Below are positions 50,957-61,900 of a stretch of 64,000 nucleotides of DNA, in pieces. The notes beneath the pieces were generated by a model. That model saw only the letters and a list, made by a program, of their open reading frames with translations. It did no database searches and was not told the DNA's origin. Origin of the DNA: Balneolales bacterium (GTDB lineage Bacteria > Bacteroidota > Rhodothermia > Balneolales > Natronogracilivirgulaceae); NCBI GenBank assembly GCA_007134845.1, contig SLKA01000039.1, forward strand, positions 1 through 64,000. Direction: 5' to 3'. Both the position numbers and the translations under genes were made by a program. The stretch's first letter is position 1, and every line of letters starts with the position of its first letter.

Positions 50957-51640
50957 TTATTGACTTACTATTACCTTGGCGTGTTTGATTATCCGGTCGC
51001 CAATTTTATATCCCGGCTCCATTACCTGAATGACGGTATTACTTTCGGTTGACTCGTCACTAGCAGGCTGAATCAGCATGGCATCATGCTTGTCGACATC
51101 AAATGGCACCCCGGTTTCTTCAATCGGCTCCACACCATAATCGTTAAGCACACGTTCAAAATTCGCAAGAACAAGCTTCAGGCCTTCAAGAAAACTATCA
51201 TCCAGGTCGTGACCTTTGGATGCCTCGATAGTGCGCTTGAGATCCTCCCGGATGGGCAGGAATCGGGATACCGCATCGGCACGTGCCTTGTCGAATAGCT
51301 GCAGTTTTTCCATCTGCGTTCTTCGCTTCAGATTTTCAAATTCTGCAGCTTTTCGGAGCATGCTGTCGCGCGTTTTTTCGAGCTCCCCACTGAGACGTGT
51401 AATCTCTTGCTGCAGATCCTCAACGCTGCCTGTTTGCTGACCTTCCTTCTGATCTGCTTGCTGATTTTCGTGTTGATGTACTTCCTGACTCGATCGGTCA
51501 TCCGTGTGCGCTGTTCCGGACCCTTTGGCTTCGTTTTTCAAAGAGTCATCGGAAGCAGATCCTTTTGCGGTCTTTTTGCCGGCTTCGGCAGCCGCATAAC
51601 CGCTTGTGTTTGTTTTTTTATTATCAAGATTCATATGCAT
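50957..51640 (-). CDS. grpE: Nucleotide exchange factor GrpE
   Basis: DSMLRKAAEFENLKRRTQMEK; C-terminal VIQVMEPGYKIGDRIIKHAKVIVSQ. Confidence 0.93.
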   Translation of the reverse strand: MHMNLDNKKTNTSGYAAAEAGKKTAKGSASDDSLKNEAKGSGTAHTDDRSSQEVHQHENQQADQKEGQQTGSVEDLQQEITRLSGELEKTRDSMLRKAAEFENLKRRTQMEKLQLFDKARADAVSRFLPIREDLKRTIEASKGHDLDDSFLEGLKLVLANFERVLNDYGVEPIEETGVPFDVDKHDAMLIQPASDESTESNTVIQVMEPGYKIGDRIIKHAKVIVSQ

Positions 51641-51708
51641 GTATTGCTTTAACTGAAATAACTGATGATCGATATTAAAATTTCATATTCACTGATTGCT
51701 GCCGGGTG

Positions 51709-51723
51709 AATGGGTAACCCATT
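51709..51723. promoter_or_regulatory. Perfect palindrome AATGGGT-A-ACCCATT upstream of grpE
   Basis: 7-1-7 palindrome in the 241-bp hrcA-grpE spacer. Confidence 0.5.
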
Positions 51724-51881
51724 GGATTGCAATTTTTCTGGTGATAACGCATGGACCACAGGCTGATTTTTTCTGAAACCATTTTTTTTTAAGCCACTGA
51801 ACGGACCGTCTCATAGTTTGATCTGATACGCAAACTGACCTGCAACCGCAAGCCGTGACCATGCACCGCATCTTCCCGGAT

Positions 51882-52934
51882 CTACCTCGGGTTATAAAGA
51901 TTGAAGCGATTGGCCAGCTGCTCGACAAGCGCCACCATCCTGCTGTAATTCATACGTGTCGGGCCTACAAGTCCGATGGTTCCCTGAATTCCGCCATAGT
52001 GATAATTGGCAGAAACCACACTGCACTGTTCTACCTGCTGGATCTTGTTCTCCTTTCCGATTCGTATATGAACTTCCCGGTCACTTGTTTCCTGGTCATT
52101 TTCATCGAACAAATGAATAATCATATCCTCGTTTTCAAGAAGCTCGACAATGCCTTTGTAGTTGCTTAAATCACTGAATTCGGGTTGCATCGCCATGTAC
52201 TCGACGCCACCGAAATAAAATTTACGCAACTGATGGTCATCAAATATGGTATCAGCGCTGTCAATAAACACCCGAATCAGACCGGTCTGGTCGTTTCCAT
52301 CAAATCCGGCCAGCATTTCATCGATTTTCTGCGTGATTTCGGTCATCTTGTATCCCTGAAGACGCTCGTTTAGAAAACGGGCAACCCGCTCCAATTCATT
52401 GGGTCTGATTTCTGTCTGCACTTCGACTGAAAGCGTCTTGACAATGCCGCTTTCAATTGTCAGCACCACAAGGATTCTGTTAGAGCTGATCGACAACAGT
52501 TCGATTTTGCGAAAAACTCCCTGCGCCAGTTTGGGTGCAATGACAACAGCCAGAAGATTGGAGAGCCGGGCCAGAATTCGTGCGGCTGATTGCACCGCAT
52601 CATCCACATCCGAGGTGAGGTAATTTTGTATGGTATCAAGGATCTGGCGCTCTTCCCTGCTCAGCACCGAAACCTTCATCAGGGAATTGACATAGATCCG
52701 GTACCCATCCTCTGTCGGAACTCTGCCGGAAGATGTGTGCGGATGATCCAGCAATCCCTTGCTTTCAAGACTGTTCATGGCATTTCGCACCGTAGCCGAA
52801 CTGATGTTCAGCCGGTATCGCTCAACCAAAGTCTTGGATGCGACCGGACTTGCTGTCACAATAAAGTTCTGGATGATATACCTGAGTACTTCCTGTTCGC
52901 GATTCGTCAGTTCGGAAAACCCGGATAATCTCAT
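51882..52934 (-). CDS. hrcA: Heat-inducible transcriptional repressor HrcA
   Basis: LTNREQEVLRYIIQNFIVTASPVASKTLVERYRLNISSATVRNAMNSLESKGLLDHPHTSSGRVPTEDGYRIYVN. Confidence 0.97.
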   Translation of the reverse strand: MRLSGFSELTNREQEVLRYIIQNFIVTASPVASKTLVERYRLNISSATVRNAMNSLESKGLLDHPHTSSGRVPTEDGYRIYVNSLMKVSVLSREERQILDTIQNYLTSDVDDAVQSAARILARLSNLLAVVIAPKLAQGVFRKIELLSISSNRILVVLTIESGIVKTLSVEVQTEIRPNELERVARFLNERLQGYKMTEITQKIDEMLAGFDGNDQTGLIRVFIDSADTIFDDHQLRKFYFGGVEYMAMQPEFSDLSNYKGIVELLENEDMIIHLFDENDQETSDREVHIRIGKENKIQQVEQCSVVSANYHYGGIQGTIGLVGPTRMNYSRMVALVEQLANRFNLYNPR

Positions 52935-53068
52935 TTCTGTACCTGATTTTTTGATCTTTTATAACTAAGTAAAATACAAAAAAATCCAGTCAATTGAAAT
53001 GGACGCGGTATGTGCCGCTGGCATCTTCATGCAAACTCATTATCATGCCTTGTTTTCTTGCCTCATCA

Positions 53069-53449
53069 TCATGCCTCATTGAAGATCTCGATCATATTTC
53101 CGTCGGGATCGGAAATGAAAACAAAGCGTCCGTTTTTGCGGTTGGACGGTCCACTCAGGATAGTTATTTCCTGCTCCCGAAAAAAAGCGGCCAGTTCATC
53201 CACCTTTTCCGGTGCATCCACGAAGAAACCGAAGTGGTCCATCCGATAGTCTTTCGAAGTTTTTTCGTATTCGGTTTCTGCCTCAACCAGCACAAGAGAA
53301 TCTTTTCCAATGCGATAAACGGTCATGCTCCGACCCATTTTTTTCTCAATGGTGAATCCGAGTATCTCACTGTAAAACTGCTCGGCCTTTTCAATATTAT
53401 TGACACGAAGCGTGATGTGATTGAGTCCTTTAAAGGTGATGTTGCTCAT
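53069..53449 (-). CDS. VOC (glyoxalase/bleomycin resistance) family protein
   Basis: GLNHITLRVNNIEKAEQFYSEILGF ... FISDPDGNMIEIF. Confidence 0.9.
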   Translation of the reverse strand: MSNITFKGLNHITLRVNNIEKAEQFYSEILGFTIEKKMGRSMTVYRIGKDSLVLVEAETEYEKTSKDYRMDHFGFFVDAPEKVDELAAFFREQEITILSGPSNRKNGRFVFISDPDGNMIEIFNEA

Positions 53450-53453
53450 AAAA

Positions 53454-53491
53454 ATTTGAATTTGATGTCAAGATTTGAATTTGATGTCAAG
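53454..53491. repeat. Perfect 19-bp direct tandem duplication
   Basis: ATTTGAATTTGATGTCAAG x2, immediately upstream of the VOC gene start. Confidence 0.95.
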
Positions 53492-53556
53492 AAGTTTGTC
53501 TGATGTTCTGCTTTCGCGCCTAATATAACGCAATTTTATTTATTTCAGTTTAGTCA

Positions 53557-53564
53557 TACCTTTG
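53557..53564 (+). promoter_or_regulatory. Candidate -7 element TACCTTTG upstream of rsmI
   Basis: Exact TAnnTTTG match about 78 bp before the start codon. Confidence 0.4.
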
Positions 53565-53641
53565 GTAGAATCTGACTGAGCAAACCGCTAACACGTCATG
53601 GATGCCCGCGCGGGGATTCTGTCTTAAATTAATCATTCACA

Positions 53642-54325
53642 TTGGGAATTTTATACCTTGTTGCAACCCCGATTGGAAATCTTGCCGATTTCTCGCATCG
53701 GGCGGTCACAATCCTGAAAACGGTCGATGTGATCGCATGTGAAGATACCAGGACTTCCACCCGGCTCCTTCAGCACTACAACATTCAAACCCCTACCCTG
53801 TCGTTTCATCAGCACAACGAGCACCGGAAGGTGGCCGCGCTCATGGAGCGGCTCGACAACGGACAGAACATCGCCCTGATAAGTGATGCCGGAACTCCGG
53901 GTGTATCGGATCCCGGTTTTCTGGCTGCAAGGGAAGCTCACCGCAAGGGCCATTCTGTTTGTGCCATTCCCGGCGCATCAGCTGTACTGGTGGCGCTTGC
54001 AGCCAGCGGACTTCCTTGCGACCGATTCCTCTTTGAGGGCTTTCTGCCTGTTAAAAAAGGGCGTGCTGGCAGACTGGATGCGATTGCCGGACAAGACTCC
54101 ACTGTCATCCTTTTTGAAAGCGTCCATCGCATTCAAAAACTTGTGGATGAGCTTGCGGCACGATGCGACGAAAACCGCATGGTGGCCGTATGCCGGGAAC
54201 TGACCAAACAGTTTGAGGAGATCATTCGCGGCAGAATTGGCGATGTCAGAGAGAAAATCGCGGCTCATTCCAATGTAAAGGGTGAGTTTGTCGTTATTGT
54301 CGCCGGAAAAAACTACTCTGAATAA
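53642..54325 (+). CDS. rsmI: 16S rRNA (cytidine(1402)-2'-O)-methyltransferase (TTG start)
   Basis: LYLVATPIGNLADFSHRAVTILKTVDVIACEDTRTSTRLLQHY; SDAGTPGVSDPG; the conserved N-terminus forces the TTG start. Confidence 0.95.
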   Translation: MGILYLVATPIGNLADFSHRAVTILKTVDVIACEDTRTSTRLLQHYNIQTPTLSFHQHNEHRKVAALMERLDNGQNIALISDAGTPGVSDPGFLAAREAHRKGHSVCAIPGASAVLVALAASGLPCDRFLFEGFLPVKKGRAGRLDAIAGQDSTVILFESVHRIQKLVDELAARCDENRMVAVCRELTKQFEEIIRGRIGDVREKIAAHSNVKGEFVVIVAGKNYSE

Positions 54326-55882
54326 ATGCACTCATTTTCATATTTCTGGAATCAGAAATGGCTGGTCAGTCTGTCAGCCGGGCTTCTGCTTGGACTCAGT
54401 TTTTCGCCGTTTCCCTTTCCATTCTCACTTCTGGTTTTTCCGGGATTTGTGCTATTGCTGCGGCTGACCGACCTCAGCGAATCTGCACGGGAAATGGCTT
54501 ATGTATCCTATGCCGGACTGTTGCTCTGGAATATCATCACCACCTACTGGCTGATGTTTGCCACGGTGGCCGGCGGCATCGCAGCCATTCTGGCCAATGC
54601 GGTCATCATGACCATTCCGCTGATGATTATCTGGCAGCTCCGGCATAGCAGTATGTCTCTCACTGCCTCTTCGCTGCTTGTCCCTGCGGTGTGGCTGACC
54701 TATGAGTTCCTCCATTTTCGCTGGGATCTTTCTTGGCCCTGGCTGAGTCTTGGCAACAGTTTCGCTACGGCACCCTGGCTGGTCCAGTACATATCCCTTA
54801 CCGGCATGCTGGGAATAACATTCTGGATCGTACTATCGGCATGGCTGCTATACAGCAAAACCCCTCGCTATGTCATCCTGCTGGTGCTACTTGTACCACC
54901 GGCCGGTTCACTGATCCGTTATGCCGTGCATCAACCCGAACCGGTCGATGAGATTGAAGTGCTCATCATGCAGCCCAACTATGACTCCTACCTGCATCTT
55001 TCCGGCTACCCCGATGTCATCACACCCCTTGAAGAGCTTTTAGAGCTGACTTCCGATGCCATCACACCCGGCACCCGTGCGGTATTCTGGCCGGAAAATT
55101 CGATCAAGGCCCTCATTGTTCAGGGCTATCCGGGTGAGTCGGACCGCCTCATCCGCAAGTACGTCCGCAATTGGGATGTTCCCCTCATTGCCGGCTCGTC
55201 ATTTCTTCGCCGCTACGATCCGGGAACCGAACCACCGGTTATCCGGGGCCATTATGGCGGCAAACCCTTCAACATATACAATTCCGCCCTGGGCTTCCGG
55301 ACTGACGGCTCCCTCGAATTCTACAAGAAAGCCAAGCTGGTTCCCATGGTGGAACGCTTTCCGTTCGTGCATACCTTCAGCCGGCTGGACCGATTCGACT
55401 GGATAGACTGGAGTGATGTTGCCATGTTTGGAAAGGGAATTACGCCCGACATGTTCAATATCGATGGCTACGATGTGCCGGCGCTGATCTGCTATGACTC
55501 GGTCTATCCCGACTGGGTCCGCCGGTTTGTAAATCAGGATGCCGCGTTCCTGGTGGTCATCACCAATGACGGGTGGTGGGGCAATACCAGCGGCCATATC
55601 CAGCATTACGAATTTGCCCGGCTGCGTGCCGTTGAGACCGGCAGAACCGTACTTAGAAGCGCAAATAATGGTCTTTCGGGTGTAATTCATGCCAATGGTG
55701 ACGTTGCAGTGAAAACAGAATACTGGACCCGGGATCTGTTTACCTATGCAGTACCTGTCTATGAGCACAAAACGTTCTATGTGCGCTACGGTGACTGGAT
55801 CGGATGGCTGTGCCTGTTACTGAGTGCCGCCGCTGTTGTCCTCGTCAGATTATATCCTGCGCAGGGACGTATAAGGAGATAG
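54326..55882 (+). CDS. lnt: Apolipoprotein N-acyltransferase
   Basis: Multi-TM N-terminus; nitrilase-type motifs WPENSIK, PALICYDSVYP, NDGWWGNTSGHIQHYEFARLRAVETGR. Confidence 0.94.
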   Translation: MHSFSYFWNQKWLVSLSAGLLLGLSFSPFPFPFSLLVFPGFVLLLRLTDLSESAREMAYVSYAGLLLWNIITTYWLMFATVAGGIAAILANAVIMTIPLMIIWQLRHSSMSLTASSLLVPAVWLTYEFLHFRWDLSWPWLSLGNSFATAPWLVQYISLTGMLGITFWIVLSAWLLYSKTPRYVILLVLLVPPAGSLIRYAVHQPEPVDEIEVLIMQPNYDSYLHLSGYPDVITPLEELLELTSDAITPGTRAVFWPENSIKALIVQGYPGESDRLIRKYVRNWDVPLIAGSSFLRRYDPGTEPPVIRGHYGGKPFNIYNSALGFRTDGSLEFYKKAKLVPMVERFPFVHTFSRLDRFDWIDWSDVAMFGKGITPDMFNIDGYDVPALICYDSVYPDWVRRFVNQDAAFLVVITNDGWWGNTSGHIQHYEFARLRAVETGRTVLRSANNGLSGVIHANGDVAVKTEYWTRDLFTYAVPVYEHKTFYVRYGDWIGWLCLLLSAAAVVLVRLYPAQGRIRR

Positions 55883-55915
55883 GATTGATGAAGATTGCCC
55901 TGCAAGGAAGCGCCA

Positions 55916-58900
55916 TCAATTGGAACGGATGGAAACCTGAACATTGAACCGTATATCCTGATCGGTTCGCGGGAACACACCGGTTGAGCGGGGCATGGTT
56001 CGGGAAAAGCTGTACTCGAGTCCGGCATTGATGGTTCTGGAGAACTGGTATTTCACAGAAGGGCGTATCTGCAGTGTCGCGCTGCCCTGTTCATCGGGTC
56101 TGGCGCGGACAAAGCTGCCAATTTCGTCCGGCGGCAGCCGTAGTGCATCCACAATATCCTCATTAAGTCGATAGGTATATGTGAGATCCCCGCTGTAGCT
56201 GACCGAGAGGCTGAAATCGATCTGGTTGTTCAGCTGCCGGAAAAACGGAACCTGGAATCCACGCTTGGAATAGCTGAAGGATGATGTGAGGCCCTGTGAC
56301 TGACGTTCGCGTATCGTATTGTTTGTTAACTGAAAGCTGATGGATTTGCTTCTGTTGTACTGAATCTGGGTCCTGAGGTTGTTAACCCAGTTCAGCTGCA
56401 GTCCGATCAGCGGTGAAAAGGATCGCTGAAGGTCAATAGTCCGGCTTTGGAATTCCGGTCTTTCAAAAAAGTAGGTATAGGGTCCGATCGTGCGATCAAT
56501 TATGTTTCCACGGTCAGGGTTCAGCTGCCAGCCCATTCTGTATGTGCCGCTGTAGCTGTGATTGATGGTGGCGGACTGCAAGTAGCGATTCAGAAATCCA
56601 AATCTTTTTTCCCATCCGGACCACGATATCTGCCAGTTGGGCAGTGGAAACGGCATATAACCGCGAGCTCCAATCGTACCGGATGCAAAGCCCAGGTAGG
56701 CTTCGCGTATATCTTTTTCCAGGCTGCTTCGGGTAAGCGGTATATCGCCGGCATGCAAATCCCTGATTTCCGTCATTTCGCCAACATTGGCAAGCGCCCG
56801 TTCAAGCTGCAGGTCGAAAAGTGCGTCATATCCGCCACCGAAGGCCCATGATGTGGTGGAAATACCACCGGTATGATCCAACTGAACCGACGCGGAGTCG
56901 GGGAAAAACAGTGTTCTGGTACGTGTTTTGGTATCATCCCAGCTTGTCTGCCAGTTGAGTGTCACTCTCACATCGGGGATGGGGCGAAGTCCGGATCGAA
57001 CATTCAACTGATGCTGCGAGCGTTGCGTACCCCTTAGATTTAGAGCCCTGGTCGGATCCAGGTTGCGGATAATCTGCTCATCAGGCACCTCATCCCAAAT
57101 TCCGATCCGATAACCGAACGGCGGTGAAAATTGCTCGTCATCACCGCTTCCGAACATATAATAAATCTGAGAATCACCTCTGTATCCACTCTGGTTGGAA
57201 CTGCCTCCCATATTATAGGTCACGTTCAGGTTCTGAATGCTAAGCACCCCAAGCAGCAGCGTTCGCGCATAGTGTTTGAGATTTTCGCTCATTTCCCGTT
57301 CGGAAGGAGTGCCGTTGTTTCTACTCCGGGTGCGCTCCTGATTGCGCTGGCGCCGCTCCTGTTCATGCGCCTTAACTGCATTATCGTAGAGAGGTATCTT
57401 TTGAAGAAGGGCCTGAGTCCGCAGTTCAGGGTTATGGTTAAAGCTGAACGAGTTGCTAAGCGTGGCGCCCAGTCCAGAACCTTCCGCGCTGTTCTGCCAC
57501 CGGAAACTGCCCTGGAAAGATGTGGAGTAGGTCAGCCAGTCGAGACCCTCTATCTGATTCAGCCTCGGCCGCCATGATGCCGACCAGTTTTCCCCATACT
57601 GGTCGCGACGCGGGTTTACGGCCGGGTCAAGCAGCCAGTCCTCCAGGACCTGGAAGGTCGGTACCAGTTGAAATTCGAAACTGGTGTCACCCGGATCAAA
57701 CGGCACATCGAGGTCGGAATCCGGCCCCGTAAAAGTCTGGCCCAAAGGCTCCAGATTCAGTTGTGTCTGATTCGAGTAGGACAAGGAGATGGATTGAGTG
57801 AAATTATAGTCCAGGGAAAAGTTGGAATTTGCATTAAATGTATGCTGCTGACGAAGATCAAATGGATCATCTGTAAAGCTTCGCTGCCTTTCCTCGGAAT
57901 ACCGGCGGGCAAGGCTGCTTCTGAAAGTGACGCGGGATGGTACGTAGGTGAATCCCGTTCCGGCAAACCAGCGCAGCACCGGTATCGGCTCCAGGAAAAG
58001 CAGCGGCCTGACAACATTCACATTGCGGATATTCAGCTGATAGTTGAAATTGACCCTGTAATCCCATGCATCCCTGAATTCCGTTCTCGGATTGCTCTCC
58101 TCGCTGATATTGTATACATAACCCAGCGTAATGTTGTCCACCGTATACCTGAGCAGAGCGGACTCTGAATTCCGTTTTGATATATTGGACATATTGACAG
58201 AGTAGCTCTGCCGCTGCGTGCGGATCTCATCCAGCATATCCTGGATCTGCCGTTCTTGTTCCTCCTCCGAAAGATCACTGGCCTCGACCGCATCGCGGAA
58301 ATCAGAGAACCGGATATCCCCTTCACGGGAGAGGAAGCGTGGAGTTTGCTGTCTGCGTCGGGCAGAAAATGAAACAGGCAAACTCCAACCGTAACGCTCA
58401 GGAATAAAGCGATGCATATTAATGCTCGTGGACAGGTCATAGGAGTACTCATCACGCATGTGCCGGTTGCCCAGGCTGGCATCAAGCGGACCAAAACCAT
58501 CTGTTTGCCTTGAAAAATTGGCTTGCACCGTGGCCACATCTGCCAACCGTATAGTGGACCGGAAGTTGGCGGCCCATCCTTTTTCATCATCAAACCCTGA
58601 AACACGAAGCTCATTGACCCAAAGCTCCGCATCCAGCGACGGTCTGCCCGTGTTAGAAGTTCGGGGTCTGCTGCTACCCGAGCCACTTGTTCCATTTGTA
58701 CCGTTCGTTCCGTTGCCATTGAGTTGGTGGGGGTTCCTTACCCCTATTCCGATTTCACGGACACGTTCCAGCGAAGGATTTCCTTTTATGGCAATAATGG
58801 TGCCCGGAGGCGCATCCTGAACCAAATCACTGCGTTCGTAAAGCACATCATCCTCCACACCTGCCAGGTTCCTCGCCTGCTTTAGCGCATTCATGGATGA

Positions 58901-61900
58901 CAACACCAGGTTCACACTGTTTGAGTCCGGAATCCAGATCCAGTCCGTTTCACTGCCAAGCACCGAGGCATCAGGATTCTGTATCAGGGGCGTAAATTCA
59001 AAAGTGGGATCTGTAGGTGTTACCGGCTGGCGATACTCGTAGTAGTTATTGGTCAGGTCATTGCCCAGCCGGATGACAATCTCCACATCTGAGCGGCGTT
59101 CGTATCCCTCGCCATGCACGAACATCCGGAGATTCGAATAGTTCAGCAGGTTGAGTCCGGATGGATAGAGACGCTGGATCATCCGGTATTCACCAGAACG
59201 CAGATCCTCCACCCTCATGGCGAGTGACTGCTCGTTGGCAAGCACCTGTTCCTGCTGTCCGCGCTGCACCGAGCGAATCGCTCCATTGGGAATCCGGTAC
59301 GGGATGGGTTGGCGATTTGAGTTCTCCTCAATATTGATGGTGGATATATCAAATACGGTGTTGGGACTTCCCTCCAAAGTCAGTTCCTCGAATTCCCGCC
59401 ACTGATTGCCCACAAGTTCAAATGTAGCAAATCGCATGGTGAAAGGCTCCTTGTACCCTGTCATCCAGAGCCGGATGTGCTGAACACGCTCCAGGTCTTC
59501 TATGGCCCCAACCTGGCGAGCCACATCCCGAAGCGGAATACGCACCAGATACCAGCGATCGGACGGCTGGTCCCCTTCCACCTTGTCAACGATGTAATTG
59601 TTACCGATCTCGAGTGATGATTCATCGCCCGGATTCATCGGTATTTCAAACTGAAAAAAGGAATTGGAAGTTTGAACATTGGCCGGATTCACAAGGCCCT
59701 CAGTGTCGGGCCGATTGGTGATCGCCCGTGATTCACCTCTGGTAATTGAGTTTCCCTCAAGAAAACCATACATGCGGTGGAATCGCTCATGCAGCGGCCG
59801 GTCACTGACAAGCGGATCGTTGAAATAGAAATAGCGGTCATTGGACGGATCAGAGAGTATCTGCTGGAGCAGTTCCGGCTGATCGGCGTACTGATTTTCC
59901 ATGATTTCAAGCCAGTCGGCGAACAGCACCTGCTCGTTGAATTCCCCGTCGGTGCTGTGTGCTCCGTCCAGACCGACATCCTCCCGTTCCTGGGTTTCAA
60001 CAGAGAACTGTCCGGTCAGATTGCTCAGCCTTTCAATGACAAAGGAACGTCCGTTGGCATCTATACCAACATTGCCGCGATCGATAGCACGCGCCAGGCC
60101 ATCTTCCGTATTAAGCGTATTGTTTGGAATGATGTCCTCTGAGATCAGTCCCAGATCAATATATATTTTGCCATCATAGTTTTCGGCATCCATGGCGCTT
60201 GGCGGACGTCCATCCGGAAGCAACGGCTGAACCCAGAATTCCAGAAACTCGATATTGTTCTGGCGAAGGTTGTCGAGTCCGCTTGGTAGAACCGCCGTCA
60301 TTCCTCCCCAGGTATCCTCCGGGGTATTATCAAGCAGATCTCTCAAATTGGGATTGTAGTTGTAAGGACCACGCTTTCTGGGATTATAGTGGATGTCAAG
60401 AGTCTGCAGGCGGTCCTCTTGACGAAGCACCTCCCGGTTGGGAAATACATCGGAGACCGACACAGGCAGACTTTCCGGGGTTCGGGCGGCATCGGTAATA
60501 CGTCCGATATTGACCGGTATCATGTACCAGGAAAATTTACCGCGCAAATCCGATCTGGCAATGCGGGATTGCGTGCTGTTGTCCTCCATATCCATATCAA
60601 AATCGTAGCCCGGAACCGCATGAGGCGCTGCGGCCAGATTCCATCTGCCCGGACTCAGAAAATTGATGCTGGTTTTAGAGCCTTCAAAGTCATCGATGAA
60701 TGAGAGCCCCCTTTCTTCATCCGCATAAAGATCGCCGCGATTTATGGCTCTCGAAACAGCGCGTGTTTGCGCCACATCCGGACGCAGCTGAGCAAATTCC
60801 CCACTGAGTCTGATATCGGAATCGGCACGGGTCTGAAGCAGCGGCAGCCAGTTGATGGCGCGTGTCATCCAGGGAGTGTCGAATTGGGCTGATCCGTCAA
60901 ACCCGAAAATCGAATTGTTAATCGGCTCATCACCCACAGGGATTTTATCCTGGAGCGGCCGTTCACGCAGGCTGAAATAGGTGCTTCCAAACCGGATGTT
61001 GTCATTTACACGGTACTCCGCGCGCATTCCGGCAAACGTGGTCTGCTGAATCTGCAGCATCTGGTTGCTTTCATAGTCAATAACGATCTCCTGGCCGGAC
61101 TGCAGATACCGGTCATTGGTGATGATGATATTGCCAATGTTGTAATCGACATCGTAATCGACACCCTCGGTAAGTTCCACTCCATTGGCCCGAACCCTGA
61201 CAGATCCCTCAACCAGTGCAAAACCGAGATTGTAGCTGTCCTGGACGGTGCCCTTGCTCAAGCCGGTGATCATATACAGATTGTTACGGCCGATCTGGCG
61301 GGCATTCTGCTGGGTGTTGGTATACAATTCCGGAAAGGCGTAACGGTCGATATTCTCTTCTATCTGCGCCTGAGGCAGATTGCTGGCCTGATACAGGTCA
61401 ATGATTCTCTGTCCGAACGGCTCTACATAGGGAAAAATAATACGACCCCGCACGGCATCAAGGGTCCCGGTTCCGAAGTCAATCTGGTTGTTGGAAGACA
61501 ACTGGCCTTGTGAGTTTACCCGGTCCAACCCCAGATCCTGCATCAGGACATTGCCAAGGCCGGGAAGGTTGTTTTGAGCTGTATTCCCCCCGTCAAACAC
61601 AATTTCGACATCGATATCTTCGGGGGTCAGATTGGTTGCGTTGAGATTATAAATGTTGCGCATGGTGAGCACCCATGACGAGCTGCTGGATGTCATGTAC
61701 GTCGGACGCAGGAGTTTCAGGAACATGCGTCTTGCGTCACCCATATTGATATCACCCACACGCACAATGCTACCGTCCGGACCCAAATAGGAGAAGGCTA
61801 TGGCCAGTGCCTGATTGGATCCGAGTCGCGATTCCAGCGTGATATATCCGTATACCTGATCCAGATAATAATCCCTTCCCCGCTCCAGTGGCTCAAAGCT

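Noticed and set aside
52935-53068. Possible CIRCE element upstream of hrcA
   Set aside because: No TTAGCACTC/GAGTGCTAA inverted repeat found by eye.
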